From positions 2,108,001 to 2,172,000 of the forward strand of contig NZ_CP046115.1 of NCBI RefSeq assembly GCF_009707385.1: a stretch of 64,000 nt of DNA. The letters are read 5' to 3'. The stretch comes from Klebsiella oxytoca (GTDB lineage Bacteria > Pseudomonadota > Gammaproteobacteria > Enterobacterales > Enterobacteriaceae). The number at the start of each line of letters is the position of its first letter. Within the stretch, counting starts at the first letter, position 1. The notes below the pieces were generated by a model. The model was not told the origin of the DNA. It ran no database searches and was given only the letters and a program-made list of their open reading frames with translations. Positions 55,552 through 64,000 of the stretch are shown here, piece by piece. The translations under genes and the position numbers were made by a program.

Positions 55552-55639
55552 TGGCGGTGAGGGGGGGATTCGAACCCCCGATACGTTGCCGTATACACAC
55601 TTTCCAGGCGTGCTCCTTCAGCCACTCGGACACCTCACC
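55552..55639 (-). tRNA. tRNA-Ser (anticodon GGA), copy 2
   Basis: An 88-nt tRNA with encoded CCA, identical in every base to the copy at 49310. Its position just before ghrA corresponds to serX of E. coli. Anticodon loop CTGGAAA, long variable arm. The array of tRNA-tail repeats follows on the minus strand. Confidence 0.97.
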
Positions 55640-55675
55640 ATATTGTCTTTCCCGTTGTTGCCGGGAACGGGCGCT

Positions 55676-55704
55676 AATTTAGGGAAATCCGTATCTCCCG
55701 TCAA
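55676..55704 (-). promoter_or_regulatory. Promoter of tRNA-Ser copy 2
   Basis: TTGACG (55699-55704), 17-bp spacer, TAAATT (55676-55681), then GCGCCCG discriminator. The sequence is unrelated to the promoter of copy 1 outside the consensus elements. Confidence 0.8.
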
Positions 55705-55907
55705 TCAACTTTTAAAAAAAATCGCGCGTTTAGCCAAACTTCAAGCAACTTGCTTCCTAAATACGCGTGAATCGTTTTTTTTGTCGCCATTCCCTTTTTC
55801 ACACGCTCGCCAGACGAAATTTGCTATGCTGGCAAACCAATAGAAAACAATGAGTAAAACACGGCGCTAACCAAACCTGCCAGTAGCGTCGGCTTTCAGG
55901 AGCCCCT

Positions 55908-56846
55908 ATGGATATCATCTTTTACCACCCGACGTTCGACACCTCTTTCTGGATTTCACAACTGGAAAAACAGCTGCCCGGCTCGCGAGTTCGTGAGTGG
56001 AAATCCGGCGATGATCAACCCGCTGACTACGCTCTGGTCTGGCATCCGCCGGTAGAAATGCTGCAGGGACGTGAGCTCAAGGCGGTCTTTGCCCTCGGTG
56101 CTGGTGTCGATTCAATTCTTAGTAAGCTACGGGAGCACCCGGAAATGCTGCCGTTGTCGACTCCGCTATTTCGTCTGGAGGACACCGGCATGGGATTGCA
56201 GATGCAAGAGTATGCGGTGAGCCAGGTTCTGCACTGGTTTCGTCGCTTCGACGACTATCAGGCGTTAAAGCAGGAGGCCCGCTGGCAGCCGTTGGATGAA
56301 TATCAGCGTGAAGATTTTACGATCGGAATAATGGGGGCCGGCGTGCTCGGTGCGAAGGTGGCCGAAAGCTTGCAGAGCTGGGGATTCCCGCTACGTAGCT
56401 GGAGTCGGAGCCGCAAATCCTGGCCTCAGGTAACGAGTTTTGCTGGTGAAAAAGAGCTGAGTGATTTCCTCAGGGGTACACGAGTGCTGATAAACCTGCT
56501 GCCTAACACGGCGGAAACCGTCGGAATTATTAATCAGGCGCTTCTGTCGCAGCTGCCGGATAACAGTTATGTGCTGAACCTGGCTCGCGGCGTACATGTA
56601 GTTGAGGACGATCTGCTGGCGGCGCTCGACAGCGGAAAGCTGAAAGGGGCGATGCTGGATGTATTCAGCCGTGAACCGCTGCCGAAGGAGAGCCCGTTAT
56701 GGCGCCATCCGCGCGTGGCGATGACGCCGCATGTGGCCGCGGTCACCCGGCCTCTGGAAGCCATTGCCTATATCGCAAAAACAATCGGTCAGTTAGAGCG
56801 AGGTGAAACGGTAAGCGGGCAGGTCGATCGACTGTTGGGATACTAA
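55908..56846 (+). CDS. ghrA: Glyoxylate/hydroxypyruvate reductase A
   Basis: A 312-residue D-2-hydroxyacid dehydrogenase that reduces glyoxylate and hydroxypyruvate with NADPH. The nucleotide fold is [21 protein letters not shown] (residues about 139-157, read as [14 protein letters not shown]); the catalytic Arg is in [13 protein letters not shown], and the Glu/His pair lies in [11 protein letters not shown] and [15 protein letters not shown] precedes the ATG. It begins the conserved ghrA-ycdX-ycdY-ycdZ block. Confidence 0.94.
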   Translation: MDIIFYHPTFDTSFWISQLEKQLPGSRVREWKSGDDQPADYALVWHPPVEMLQGRELKAVFALGAGVDSILSKLREHPEMLPLSTPLFRLEDTGMGLQMQEYAVSQVLHWFRRFDDYQALKQEARWQPLDEYQREDFTIGIMGAGVLGAKVAESLQSWGFPLRSWSRSRKSWPQVTSFAGEKELSDFLRGTRVLINLLPNTAETVGIINQALLSQLPDNSYVLNLARGVHVVEDDLLAALDSGKLKGAMLDVFSREPLPKESPLWRHPRVAMTPHVAAVTRPLEAIAYIAKTIGQLERGETVSGQVDRLLGY

Positions 56847-56853
56847 GTGAAAG

Positions 56854-56875
56854 CCCCGCAAGCGCGGGGTTTTTG
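56854..56875 (+). terminator. Rho-independent terminator after ghrA
   Basis: CCCCGC - AAGC - GCGGGG followed by TTTTT, eight bases after the stop. Confidence 0.85.
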
Positions 56876-56931
56876 CTGATCTTGCGCGCAGATTCCTGCT
56901 ATTCTTGCCACAAACAGAGAAGGAGATTGTG

Positions 56932-57669
56932 ATGTATCCTGTTGACCTGCACATGCATACCGTCGCCAGTACCCACGCTTACAGCACCCTGCACGATTAT
57001 ATTGCGCAAGCAAAACGCAAAGGGATCAAACTCTTTGCCATTACCGATCATGGCCCTGATATGGCCGATGCGCCGCACCACTGGCATTTTATTAATATGC
57101 GTATCTGGCCGCGACTGGTGGATGGCATCGGTATCCTGCGCGGTATCGAAGCCAATATCAAAAATACTCAGGGCGAAATAGACTGTACCGGCCCGATGCT
57201 AACTTCGCTGGATCTGATTATTGCCGGTTTTCATGAACCCGTGTTCCCACCTCAGGATAAATCGACTAATACTGAGGCGATGATCGCCACCATAGCGAGC
57301 GGCGCGGTGCATATTATCAGCCATCCAGGTAATCCTAAGTTCCCCGTTGATATTCCGGCCATTGCCGCTGCGGCGGCGAAGCACCATGTAGCGCTGGAAA
57401 TCAATAACTCGTCTTTTGTCTCTTCGCGAATCGGCAGTGAAGATAATTGTCGTGCCGTTGCGGCGGCCGTGCGCGATGCCGGCGGTTGGGTTGCGCTGGG
57501 CTCGGACTCTCATACTGCGTTTACGCTCGGTGAATTTGGCGAGTGCCGTAAAATCCTTGATGCCGTCGGTTTTCCGGAAGAGCGAATTCTTAACGTGACG
57601 CCCCGGCGTCTGCTTAATTTTCTTGAATCGCGTGGGATGCCTGCGATTCCTGAATTTGCTGAACTTTAA
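56932..57669 (+). CDS. ycdX: PHP-family phosphatase YcdX
   Basis: A 245-residue PHP-domain hydrolase with a trinuclear zinc site. Ligand motifs: [11 protein letters not shown] (HxH), [23 protein letters not shown] and LGSDSHTA. It is thought to be a phosphatase and has been linked to swarming in E. coli. The ATG at 56932 is six bases after AGGAG, so nine upstream codons are dropped. Confidence 0.94.
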   Translation: MYPVDLHMHTVASTHAYSTLHDYIAQAKRKGIKLFAITDHGPDMADAPHHWHFINMRIWPRLVDGIGILRGIEANIKNTQGEIDCTGPMLTSLDLIIAGFHEPVFPPQDKSTNTEAMIATIASGAVHIISHPGNPKFPVDIPAIAAAAAKHHVALEINNSSFVSSRIGSEDNCRAVAAAVRDAGGWVALGSDSHTAFTLGEFGECRKILDAVGFPEERILNVTPRRLLNFLESRGMPAIPEFAEL

Positions 57670-57691
57670 TTTGAATAACTGGAATAAATGA

Positions 57692-58246
57692 ATGAACGAG
57701 TTTTCAATCCTCTGCCGCGTGCTGGGCTCTCTCTATTATCGTCAGCCGCAGGACCCGCTGCTGGTTCCGCTATTTACCCTTATCCGTGAAGGGAAGCTGG
57801 CGGCGAGCTGGCCGCTGGAGCAGGATGAACTGCTGGAGCGCCTGCAAAAGAGCTGCGATATTTCGTCTCTGGCTACCGACTACAATGCGCTGTTTGTGGG
57901 GGAAGAGTGCGCCGTTCCGCCCTATCGTAGCGCATGGGTAGAAGGCGCAACGGAAGCTGAAGTTCGTGATTTTCTCAGCGCGCACGGTGTTCCCGTAGGA
58001 GAGGGCGCGGCGGATCATTTCGGCTCCTTGCTGCTGGCAGCCTCATGGCTGGAAGATCACGTTCCGCAAGATGAGACCGAGGTTCTGGAAACGCTGTTTG
58101 CTGAGTATCTTTTACCCTGGTGCGGGGCGTTCCTTGGCAAAGTCGAAGCGCATGCGACAACGCCGTTCTGGCGCACAATGGCCACGCTGACCCGAGAAGC
58201 GCTCTCCGCCATGTGGGATGAGCTTCAGGAAGACAATGAGCAATAA
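57692..58246 (+). CDS. ycdY: TorD-family chaperone-like protein YcdY
   Basis: A 184-residue all-helical protein of the TorD/DmsD redox-enzyme-maturation family (LATDYNALFVGEE, LLAASWLEDHVPQDETEVLE, EYLLPWCGAFL). In E. coli it is reported to help insert zinc into YcdX, which agrees with its place 22 bases downstream of ycdX. Confidence 0.92.
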   Translation: MNEFSILCRVLGSLYYRQPQDPLLVPLFTLIREGKLAASWPLEQDELLERLQKSCDISSLATDYNALFVGEECAVPPYRSAWVEGATEAEVRDFLSAHGVPVGEGAADHFGSLLLAASWLEDHVPQDETEVLETLFAEYLLPWCGAFLGKVEAHATTPFWRTMATLTREALSAMWDELQEDNEQ

Positions 58247-58349
58247 ATCGTGATTTAAATCACAATTTAAATGCAACAGAGATTTCATTATTTCACGTAG
58301 TGTGTTCGGTGTCGCATTTGCATGGTGCGTTTCTGCTATGATACGCGCC

Positions 58350-58832
58350 ATGAACATACTCTTCGCAATCGCATTAACGACAGGCATTCTCTCCGGTATC
58401 TGGGGATGGGTGGCGGTCGCTTTGGGCCTGCTGAGCTGGGCGGGATTTCTTGGCTGTACGGCTTACTTTGCCTGTCCGCAAGGGGGCTTGAAAGGTCTGC
58501 TGATCTCAACCTGCACGGTAATGAGCGGCGTGGCGTGGGCATTAGTCATTATTCATGCCAGCGCCCTGGCGCCGCAGCTGGAAATCCTGAGCTACATGAT
58601 GACCGGGCTCGTGGCATTCCTTATGTGCATACAGGCGCGCCAGCTGTTGCTCTCTTTTGTGCCAGGCACCTTCATCGGCGCGTGTTCAACGTTTGCCAGT
58701 AACGGGGACTGGCGTATTGTTGTCCCTTCGCTGGCGCTGGGGCTGCTATTCGGCTATGCCATGAAGAATAGCGGACTGTGGCTGGCAGCTCGCGCGGAGA
58801 AAAATAAACCTCTTGCGAATGAAAGCAATTAA
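58350..58832 (+). CDS. ycdZ: Inner-membrane protein YcdZ (DUF1097)
   Basis: A 160-residue membrane protein with about five hydrophobic segments, starting MNILFAIALTTGILSGIWGW. FLGCTAYFACPQGGLKGLL and SFVPGTFIGACSTFASNGDW are shared with E. coli YcdZ. The family is DUF1097 and its function is unknown. The ATG at 58350 is chosen by that similarity; the frame is open to 58302. It sits 103 bp after ycdY and may have its own promoter. Confidence 0.9.
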   Translation: MNILFAIALTTGILSGIWGWVAVALGLLSWAGFLGCTAYFACPQGGLKGLLISTCTVMSGVAWALVIIHASALAPQLEILSYMMTGLVAFLMCIQARQLLLSFVPGTFIGACSTFASNGDWRIVVPSLALGLLFGYAMKNSGLWLAARAEKNKPLANESN

Positions 58833-58858
58833 ATACATGTAAATCATCCAGCATGAAT

Positions 58859-58885
58859 AAAAAGGGCCCTTTGGGCTCTTTTTTT
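58859..58885. terminator. Terminator after ycdZ
   Basis: AAAGGGCCC - TTT - GGGCTCTTT with one G-U pair, followed by TTTT. On the other strand A-rich sequence follows. Confidence 0.8.
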
Positions 58886-59117
58886 GCGTAGAACCCGCCT
58901 TTTTCACCTTTGTTTGATGCATTTTCCTCCACTCGTGTTTGCCATTAACTGTACCGATGGTCAGTGAATCGATTTTGTTATCAAAATTAATATAAATGAA
59001 ATTTATTTGTTTTTGTTTTGTTAATATAAATACACCAATGTAAGTAGATGTAACCCGATGCGCTCATGGATGGCTTGTTCTTTTGATGGCTATGCAGACA
59101 GGCAGAGGAGTTGAATC

Positions 59118-59423
59118 ATGAAGAAACAGGCATGTGTATTAACGGCAGCTATATGTACTCTTTCTGGGATATTTAATCCGGTGATGGCTGAACAGGTACA
59201 GGCTGGCGTCATCTACTTCTATGGGCAAGTAGTGGAAACTCCCTGTCAGTTGGATGCGGTCAACCACCAGGTTTTTATGGATTGTCCAAACCAGAAGACG
59301 GTACGGATTTCGACTCAGCAGCTTGAAAAAGGAAATATTCATAACGAGAACATTCGCTCTGCGCAAATAAGATATCTGAACCCGCAGAAGACCCTTGCTA
59401 TTGTGGAAGTCGATTATCGGTAG
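59118..59423 (+). CDS. Small secreted protein, fimbrial-subunit-like
   Basis: A 101-residue protein with a signal peptide (MKKQACVLTAAICTLSGIFN, cut near VMA). The mature part begins GVIYFYGQVVETPCQLDAV and has a second Cys in FMDCPNQ, about 17 residues after the first; this resembles the first strands and disulfide of chaperone-usher pilins, but it is too short for a full subunit. E. coli has ymdA, of similar size, at this place before ymdB; I cannot confirm identity. 285 A/T-rich bases precede it, with no gene seen. Confidence 0.6.
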   Translation: MKKQACVLTAAICTLSGIFNPVMAEQVQAGVIYFYGQVVETPCQLDAVNHQVFMDCPNQKTVRISTQQLEKGNIHNENIRSAQIRYLNPQKTLAIVEVDYR

Positions 59424-59509
59424 GACTTGCCCCAGGCTTTCGTCCTGGGGTCTATCGTGCCATATTATCCTCGTCTATTAATTTGAAGACGTAGCCGACA
59501 GGAGGAGAA

Positions 59510-60064
59510 ATGGCTGTTCAACCTGAAGTTATTCTCGGCGACATTACCAAACTTGCGGTCGACGTCATCGTCAATGCCGCAAACCCATCATTGCTTGGCG
59601 GCGGCGGGGTTGATGGTGCAATCCATCGCGCTGCGGGGCCTGCACTGCTGGCTGCCTGTAAAGTGGTGCGGCAGCAGCAGGGGGAATGTCCACCGGGCCA
59701 TGCGGTTATTACCAGCGCAGGGGATTTACCCGCCAGTGCGGTTATTCACGCCGTGGGGCCCGTCTGGCACGGTGGTGACAGGCAGGAGGCGGAAGTACTG
59801 GCTGACGCCTATAAAAATAGCCTGCAGCTGGCTTCGGCAAACAATTTTCGATCGATTGCGTTTCCTGCCATTAGTACCGGCGTTTATGGCTACCCTAAAC
59901 AAGCCGCCGCGGAGATAGCCGTGAGGACGGTGAATTCATTTCTTACTCGCTACAATCCTCTGGAGCGCGTGTATTTCGTTTGCTTTGATGCCGAAACCGC
60001 CGGTATCTATAACCAGGTACTGGCAGCGAGTCGGGCGCAATTCGGCCACCATAATAAGATATGA
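59510..60064 (+). CDS. ymdB: O-acetyl-ADP-ribose deacetylase YmdB (macrodomain)
   Basis: A 184-residue macrodomain protein. ADP-ribose-binding motifs: [37 protein letters not shown] and [12 protein letters not shown]. It hydrolyses O-acetyl-ADP-ribose and, in E. coli, modulates RNase III. GGAGG is seven bases before the ATG. The E. coli neighbour clsC does not follow here; a TetR gene does. Confidence 0.93.
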   Translation: MAVQPEVILGDITKLAVDVIVNAANPSLLGGGGVDGAIHRAAGPALLAACKVVRQQQGECPPGHAVITSAGDLPASAVIHAVGPVWHGGDRQEAEVLADAYKNSLQLASANNFRSIAFPAISTGVYGYPKQAAAEIAVRTVNSFLTRYNPLERVYFVCFDAETAGIYNQVLAASRAQFGHHNKI

Positions 60065-60094
60065 TAGTTTCCTGTAATCGCGGGACACTATCAT
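60061..60094. promoter_or_regulatory. Dyad before the TetR gene
   Basis: ATGATAGT and ACTATCAT are perfect inverted 8-mers separated by 18 bases, overlapping the ymdB stop and ending one base before the TetR ATG. Autoregulation by the TetR protein is the simple reading; a transcript hairpin is the other. Confidence 0.45.
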
Positions 60095-60095
60095 C

Positions 60096-60701
60096 ATGGG
60101 AGATTTACCGGTGGCTGAAGGGAAGGTTCTACAAAAACAGCGGCTTCGCAGGATGGAAATTGTTGTCGCCGCACAGCAATGCTTTGCGGAAAAGGGCCTG
60201 CATGGCGCCTCCGTAGCGGATATTGCGCGCAAGGCGGGTCTGAGCGTAGGCCAGCTTTATCGTAGTTTCACCAGCAAAGAAGAGATAATCGAAGTCATCG
60301 TCAGCGAGATTGTCAACGCCAGAGTGGGTGAGATGGTTGCCGGAAACCAAGATTTACCCCGTATGGCGATGGTTTTAGCGGGCGTGCTCCCGACGGCTGA
60401 ACATACAAAAAACGATAATTATCTGCTGATGGAAATTAACGCCGAGGCGTCCCGTAACCCCCGGCTGCGGGAAATCTTAAACCAGGCCGATCGTCGCCTG
60501 AAAGAAGAGGGCGGGCGGCTTACCCGGCAATATCATCCCGATATGACAGATGATCAAATCAATATCGCCTGCGAATTTATCGCGATCCTGACGGAAGGAG
60601 CAGCCTATCGTTGCGATCTGGCAACGGCATCGACGGTGGATAAGTCGGCGATGGAAACCCTGTATCACGATATCTTTCAGCTCTTGTGCGCCAAAAAATA
60701 A
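60096..60701 (+). CDS. TetR family transcriptional regulator
   Basis: A 201-residue TetR regulator: helix-turn-helix in AAQQCFAEKGLHGASVADIA and RKAGLSVGQLYRSFTSKEEI (about residues 26-65); the C-terminal ligand domain matches no named member. The ATG at 60096 lacks a clear ribosome binding site; an in-frame GTG at 60111 lies nine bases after GGGAG and could be the true start. It occupies the place of clsC between ymdB and opgC. Its target is not obvious. Confidence 0.8.
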   Translation: MGDLPVAEGKVLQKQRLRRMEIVVAAQQCFAEKGLHGASVADIARKAGLSVGQLYRSFTSKEEIIEVIVSEIVNARVGEMVAGNQDLPRMAMVLAGVLPTAEHTKNDNYLLMEINAEASRNPRLREILNQADRRLKEEGGRLTRQYHPDMTDDQINIACEFIAILTEGAAYRCDLATASTVDKSAMETLYHDIFQLLCAKK

Positions 60702-60734
60702 AGCTGCCAGGTTGGCCTTACACAGCAGCTTTAT
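60698..60734. terminator. Hairpin between convergent tetR and opgC
   Basis: ATAAAGCTGC and GCAGCTTTAT form a perfect 10-bp stem with a 17-base loop. The left arm overlaps the TetR stop. Weak T-runs; possible bidirectional terminator. Confidence 0.45.
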
Positions 60735-60742
60735 CAGAAGAA

Positions 60743-61903
60743 CTAATTGGTCGATATCTGTGGCTTAGCGGTTTTTGCCTGAAACTTTCCGGAAAAAAGA
60801 AAGCGCAATAGCGGTATCCGCAGATGAATTTCATACAGAACCAGAGCAATTCCAACCACAAAAACCAGTCCGGTAATAAATCCAAGCGTATTGGATTTAA
60901 TGATCGGGGTTATCCAGGCTCCGTAAAGCAGGGTCAGAGGATGATGCACCAGATAGATAAAGAGTGATGCATTAACGAAATAGGTGACACGCGCTGACTG
61001 GAAATTCAACAGACGATGGCCAAGCGAAAAGACGACGTTAACCATCCACAGTCCCAGCACCATGGTAATAACGTATTCGGTCTCATACATCCAGCCATCG
61101 CCAGAGCCGTACTGTTGATTCAGGCGGTATGCTATGAATCCCAGCAAAGCTGCGCCAAAGCACCAGGGCGATGGGGTCGTAAACATCGTTTTCAGGCGCG
61201 GATTAATAAACGTCTGGGCGCCGAGAATAAAGAAAGGCAGGTAAAACAGCGTCTGCATGACGATAAAGTTGAACAAACCGTTGCTGAGAATGGGCGGATA
61301 GAGCATAAAAATGGTGCGGCGGATTACCGCATACAGCACGCCCAGAGCAAGAAAAATCATCGACAGCTGACCTAATGTGACGGTGTCACCAAAGGTGGGC
61401 GCTGTGGCAGAACGCTGGTGCGTGAGCCATTTAAACATGACAACTCCCAACGACGTCAGCACCACCAGGACCAACAAAAACCACAAGTGGGAAATCAGCT
61501 CCCAGGCAAGAGTGTTGAATTTGTCGTAGCCTGAGAGAGTATGCCAGTACTGCGCTTTACCATTGACGTACTGCAGCATAATAAATTGCGGCACGGTCAG
61601 CAGCGGAATCGCCGTTAACATAGGAATTCCTACGCGCTCAACGCGTACTTTCCACCATTTTTTAAGCGGATAGCGCAGAAACAGCATGTAGGAAAAATAC
61701 CCGGAAATCACAAAGAAAACCTGCATGCGAAAGGCATGGATGAAATCATTAAACAACGTCAGCCACCAGGAAGGCTCTGCGCTGTTCACATGCCAGCTAT
61801 GGCTGGAGTATATAAGCGAAATGTGAAAAGGGATCCCCAACAGCATCAACCACGCGCGGATGCTGTCGAAAAAATATTCACGCTCTACCGGAGTATTATT
61901 CAT
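60743..61903 (-). CDS. opgC: Glucans biosynthesis protein C (succinyltransferase)
   Basis: A 386-residue inner-membrane acyltransferase-3 protein with about ten membrane segments that adds succinyl groups to osmoregulated periplasmic glucans. [20 protein letters not shown] carries the conserved Arg and His of the family; [17 protein letters not shown] follows. Divergent from opgG, 252 bp apart, as in E. coli. Confidence 0.93.
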   Translation of the reverse strand: MNNTPVEREYFFDSIRAWLMLLGIPFHISLIYSSHSWHVNSAEPSWWLTLFNDFIHAFRMQVFFVISGYFSYMLFLRYPLKKWWKVRVERVGIPMLTAIPLLTVPQFIMLQYVNGKAQYWHTLSGYDKFNTLAWELISHLWFLLVLVVLTSLGVVMFKWLTHQRSATAPTFGDTVTLGQLSMIFLALGVLYAVIRRTIFMLYPPILSNGLFNFIVMQTLFYLPFFILGAQTFINPRLKTMFTTPSPWCFGAALLGFIAYRLNQQYGSGDGWMYETEYVITMVLGLWMVNVVFSLGHRLLNFQSARVTYFVNASLFIYLVHHPLTLLYGAWITPIIKSNTLGFITGLVFVVGIALVLYEIHLRIPLLRFLFSGKFQAKTAKPQISTN

Positions 61904-62107
61904 ACAATATCACTACATTCTCAGACAATTCGTCTTATCACTCAACGTGATAACCTATAAATTCTCTGCAACCCTACATGAACTCTGGTTATCTGTCTCC
62001 AGGATAAGCACGCAAAGTGCAATAGGGGCAGTGAACGGTGTATTCCCTGTGTCGCCAGGCCGAACATTGCAGGGATTATGTTGTCGGAATGCCTGAGTTT
62101 CCATTAA

Positions 62108-64000
<1,893 letters not shown>

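Noticed and set aside
54098..55560. Many overlapping frames of 60-130 codons with wording like GGLTRSARPPGSFLAGSSAVQ in the repeat array
   Set aside because: They are translations of the tRNA-tail repeats in both strands, recur with each unit and carry no RBS; the GGEGGIRTP-type peptides are the known artefact of antisense tRNA-Ser.
49310..55639. Integrative element using the tRNA as attachment site
   Set aside because: No integrase, excisionase or other phage/ICE gene between the tRNA copies; duplication or recombination explains the data with fewer assumptions.

Overview
The window is chromosomal DNA of an enterobacterium of the Klebsiella/Raoultella type. The evidence is the hpxJ-hpxK pair of the Klebsiella purine (allantoin) pathway at the left edge, gene order from agp to opgGH that largely follows minutes 22-24 of the E. 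coli map, and the many short GC-rich palindromic repeats between genes. No prophage, plasmid backbone, insertion sequence or CRISPR array was seen.

Layout. 1-2371: end of a ureide catabolism operon (hpxJ, hpxK). 2605-5607: two small regulator/target pairs (DUF2938 membrane protein with MerR; AraC with a phytanoyl-CoA-type dioxygenase). 5743-13653: an anaerobic glycyl-radical enzyme and its activase (pflD, pflC) embedded in a fructose-type PTS (frwC, frwB, frwD), divergent from the multidomain phosphoryl-transfer protein FrwA. 14085-16230: D-malate dehydrogenase and its LysR activator. 16227-23960: putrescine degradation by the gamma-glutamylated route (puuB, C, R, D / A, P), with no puuE here. 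24075-25713: a 40-residue membrane protein, then an SDR/HxlR divergent pair around a large palindrome. 25814-28579: agp, yccJ, wrbA, ymdF.

28820-35155: the complete pyrimidine-nitrogen operon rutABCDEFG and divergent rutR, with a recognisable NtrC/sigma-54/RutR control region. 35152-41880: an LprI-like protein, then putA/putP with PutA operator motifs between them. 41993-47334: a DUF3574 lipoprotein, a NupC-type transporter and the Fur-controlled efeUOB iron importer. 47568-48977: phoH (with a small upstream ORF) and a YciI-like protein.

49310-55639 is the most unusual part. Two identical 88-nt tRNA-Ser(GGA) genes, each with its own unrelated promoter, bracket a 6.2 kb islet holding an isochorismatase-like hydrolase, a pirin, a LysR regulator and a lipoprotein amino-acid racemase. 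Each tRNA is followed by repeats of about 182 bp that carry the last 18-19 nt of the tRNA plus its terminator. This is the arrangement of the rtT repeats of the E. coli tyrT operon, but on a serine tRNA. At the second tRNA the array has eight tail copies, and five lie in one internally inverted block.

55908-64000: ghrA, ycdX, ycdY, ycdZ, a small secreted protein, ymdB, a TetR regulator, and the osmoregulated glucan genes opgC and opgGH (opgH runs off the window). The pga and csg biofilm clusters that E. coli carries in this stretch are not here.
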